From Sulfurimonas marina (GTDB lineage Bacteria > Campylobacterota > Campylobacteria > Campylobacterales > Sulfurimonadaceae), in NCBI RefSeq assembly GCF_014905095.1, contig NZ_CP041165.1:1240001-1304000 (forward strand): 64,000 bases of DNA, written 5' to 3'. Made by a program: the position numbers and the translations under genes. This document shows, in pieces, positions 62,189 to 64,000 of the stretch; position 1 is the stretch's first letter; each line of letters begins with the position of its first letter. The notes under the pieces were generated by a model. The model was given only the letters and a program-made list of their open reading frames with translations. It searched no databases and was not told the DNA's origin.

Positions 62189-64000
62189 TTATTCAACCGT
62201 GACAGACTTTGCCAAGTTTCTTGGCATATCTACATCATTTTCCAGTTTTATTGCTATCTCCATAGCAAGTAACTGTGTAGCTGTCATCATTTCATAGAAC
62301 TCTAACATGTAATGATTACACTTTGGTAGCACTATAAAATCATCTGCTTTATCGTACATGTATGAGCTAACGCAACATATCGTAGAGTCTCTTGCACCCA
62401 ACTCTTCCATATTACTCTTTGTTTTCTCAAAGAGTAAATTCTCACTTAAGAGCGCTATGGTAAAAAGTTCCGGGTCTGCTAAAGCTATGGGACCATGTTT
62501 CATCTCCCCAGCAGGGTAGCCTTCAGCATGTAGGTAACTAATCTCTTTAAGTTTAAGTGCACCTTCTAGTGCTAACGGGTAGAACACATCTCTTCCTATA
62601 AAGAAAAATCCATGCCCATGCAAGTAACGCTTTGCTAGACGTTTTGTTTTTTCATGAATTGCATCTTTAATAACAGTTACATTCGGTACTTCTCTAAGAG
62701 TATGAAGCTCATTTTGTAACTCTTTTGTATCTAGACTCTTTTTAAATTGTGCAACATATAAACTTAACATCCATAGTACTGCTACTTGAGTTGCAAATGC
62801 CTTTGTACTTGCCACACCTTTTTCTATTCCGGCACGAGTTAATATACTTGCATCACTTAAGCGTACTATGCTGGAATTATCTACATTACAAATACTAAGT
62901 GTTTTAAGTCCTGCTTGTTTGGCCATTTTAAGAGCTTCTAATGTATCGGCAGTTTCACCACTTTGCGAGATCGCTAAAAAAAGTGTATCTTTTGTAAGTA
63001 ACGGCTCTTTATAACGAAATTCACTTGCAATCTCAACACTTGACTTTATCTTAGCAAGTCTCTCAAACAAGTAACTAGATGTTAGTGCTGCATGATAACT
63101 TGTTCCACATGCACACAACTTAATTTCACTTATACCGTCAAATAGATTTTCATCTAGTTCATCAAACTCTATTCCTGTATCAAGTACACGCCCACGAAGA
63201 GTATCTGCAAGAACATCTGCTTGTTCATAGATCTCTTTTTCCATAAAAAATCTATATCCCTCTTTTTGAGCAGAGAGCTTATCAGATGGAAGTTTTGCAT
63301 TTTGAAACTTGATCTGTTTTTCTGTGACTGATTCTATATGTACTTCATTTCTCGTTACATAACCAAATTCACCATCTTCAAAAAAGTGAACATCACTACA
63401 TTGTCCTAAAAGTGCAGCATCGGAAGACGCAAAATACTTTTCATCTCCTTTTAGCCCAAGAATTAATGGTGAACCTTTTTTTGCGAAGTAAATCGTCTCA
63501 GGATCAGAGTCAGTGATAAGTAAGATCGCATAAGCACCTTCTATTTCTGATAAAGCACTTTTAAATGCGTCATAATTGTTAGTATGATTTTTTTGATATT
63601 TTTCAAAAAGATGAACAAACACTTCAGTATCTGTTTGACTTACGAATGTAAAGCCATCTTTTTGAAGTACAGTTTTAAGTTCCTGATAATTTTCTATGAT
63701 TCCATTATGAACTATGTACGTATCTGAACCATAATGAGGATGAGCATTTTCTTCTGTAGGTTTTCCATGTGTAGCCCAACGTGTATGCCCTATTCCTACA
63801 CTAAATTCATTTAATGAAAGTTGTGTAGTCTTCTCTTTTAAGTTCTCAAGTTTTCCAACTGCTTTAAATATATGTCGATCTTTATTATTTAGTACTGCTA
63901 TACCGGCAGAATCATATCCACGATATTCTAATTCTGCTAATCCGTTTAACAAGATACCTTTTGTATTTTGACATCCTAAATGTCCAACTATTCCACACAA
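62189..64000 (-). CDS. glmS: Glutamine-fructose-6-phosphate aminotransferase (isomerising)
   Basis: A 603-residue complete enzyme. The N-terminal Cys nucleophile (MCGIVGHLG), the amidotransferase motifs GIGHTRWATHGKP and DAHPHY-like NAHPHYGSD, and two SIS domains (LCACGTSYHAALTSSYL, FLAISQSGETADTLEAL, FIGRDVFYPLALEGALKLKE) are present. It makes glucosamine-6-phosphate for UDP-GlcNAc. The codon ahead of Cys is TTG at the very edge of the window; since Cys must follow the start, TTG is the start codon. It is 26 bp ahead of the dehydrogenase gene and may supply precursor to the glycan pathway. Confidence 0.96.
   Translation of the reverse strand: MCGIVGHLGCQNTKGILLNGLAELEYRGYDSAGIAVLNNKDRHIFKAVGKLENLKEKTTQLSLNEFSVGIGHTRWATHGKPTEENAHPHYGSDTYIVHNGIIENYQELKTVLQKDGFTFVSQTDTEVFVHLFEKYQKNHTNNYDAFKSALSEIEGAYAILLITDSDPETIYFAKKGSPLILGLKGDEKYFASSDAALLGQCSDVHFFEDGEFGYVTRNEVHIESVTEKQIKFQNAKLPSDKLSAQKEGYRFFMEKEIYEQADVLADTLRGRVLDTGIEFDELDENLFDGISEIKLCACGTSYHAALTSSYLFERLAKIKSSVEIASEFRYKEPLLTKDTLFLAISQSGETADTLEALKMAKQAGLKTLSICNVDNSSIVRLSDASILTRAGIEKGVASTKAFATQVAVLWMLSLYVAQFKKSLDTKELQNELHTLREVPNVTVIKDAIHEKTKRLAKRYLHGHGFFFIGRDVFYPLALEGALKLKEISYLHAEGYPAGEMKHGPIALADPELFTIALLSENLLFEKTKSNMEELGARDSTICCVSSYMYDKADDFIVLPKCNHYMLEFYEMMTATQLLAMEIAIKLENDVDMPRNLAKSVTVE

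Noticed and set aside
1-64000. CRISPR arrays, rRNA and tRNA genes
   Set aside because: No regularly spaced repeats, cas genes, tRNA cloverleaf sequences or rRNA segments were recognised by eye anywhere in the window. A tRNA scan would be the decisive check.

Overview
The window looks like core chromosome of a free-living Campylobacterota (epsilonproteobacterium), most like Sulfurimonas or a close relative. This is inferred from AT-rich sequence, tightly packed operons with 1-14 bp overlaps, the accD-thiE-like-rlmH-dksA-like-dusB gene order, a divergent short RecO, a CheX-FliN-FliO set, KpsC/KpsS capsule genes and extended -10 promoters of the TTTTTGTATAAT type. No rRNA, tRNA, CRISPR array, transposase or integrase was seen. 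No gene-free stretch exceeds about 200 bp.

Layout. 1-5036: a TetR-TolC efflux operon behind a perfect palindromic operator, an SDR, a Tat-signal-bearing zinc alcohol dehydrogenase and a J1-crystallin-like ADP-ribosylglycohydrolase. 5137-9918: a segment bounded by two nearly identical 38-bp direct repeats. It holds a small basic protein, YwbE, a DEAD-box-tail-like protein, an islet of small unknown membrane proteins with a DUF4279-like protein, and a TesA-type esterase. 9914-15899: TPR-methyltransferase, an SDR facing MarR and AraC regulators, a beta-CASP metallo-hydrolase and two unknowns. 16020-22529: YgiQ radical SAM protein, a Na+/H+ antiporter fused to a degenerate GGDEF domain, an acyl-CoA ligase and a diguanylate cyclase. 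22539-29546: Mn-dependent pyrophosphatase, a two-gene signalling pair in which key catalytic residues are lost, UvrA and a TauE-type exporter. 29640-31295: CheX, FliN, FliO. 31297-36210: four genes that together can make and break glucosylglycerate. 36276-41641: the accD-dusB housekeeping operon. 41756-47583: glutamate synthase gltBD. 47765-48382: recO. 48377-64000: a surface-glycan cluster read leftward from glmS to kpsS.

How the genes work together. The glycan cluster holds a WbpO/TviB-type UDP-HexNAc dehydrogenase, WbpB, WbpD and WbpE, which together make a UDP-2,3-diacetamido-uronic acid. It also holds a de-N-acetylase/acyltransferase pair, two glycosyltransferases, a lipoprotein, a membrane pentapeptide-repeat protein and the Kdo-linker enzymes KpsC/KpsS. 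Export genes are not in the window. The GH13 phosphorylase, GT81-type synthase, glycerate kinase and MpgP/GpgP-type phosphatase form one operon for a compatible solute cycle.

Most unusual points: the pair at 23496-25945, where the kinase His, receiver Asp/Thr/Lys and HD-GYP metal ligands are replaced; the antiporter-GGDEF fusion that lost GGDEF but kept the RxxD inhibitory-site motif; and the direct-repeat-bounded islet of immunity-like small genes. All homology statements come from reading motifs; no database search was run.
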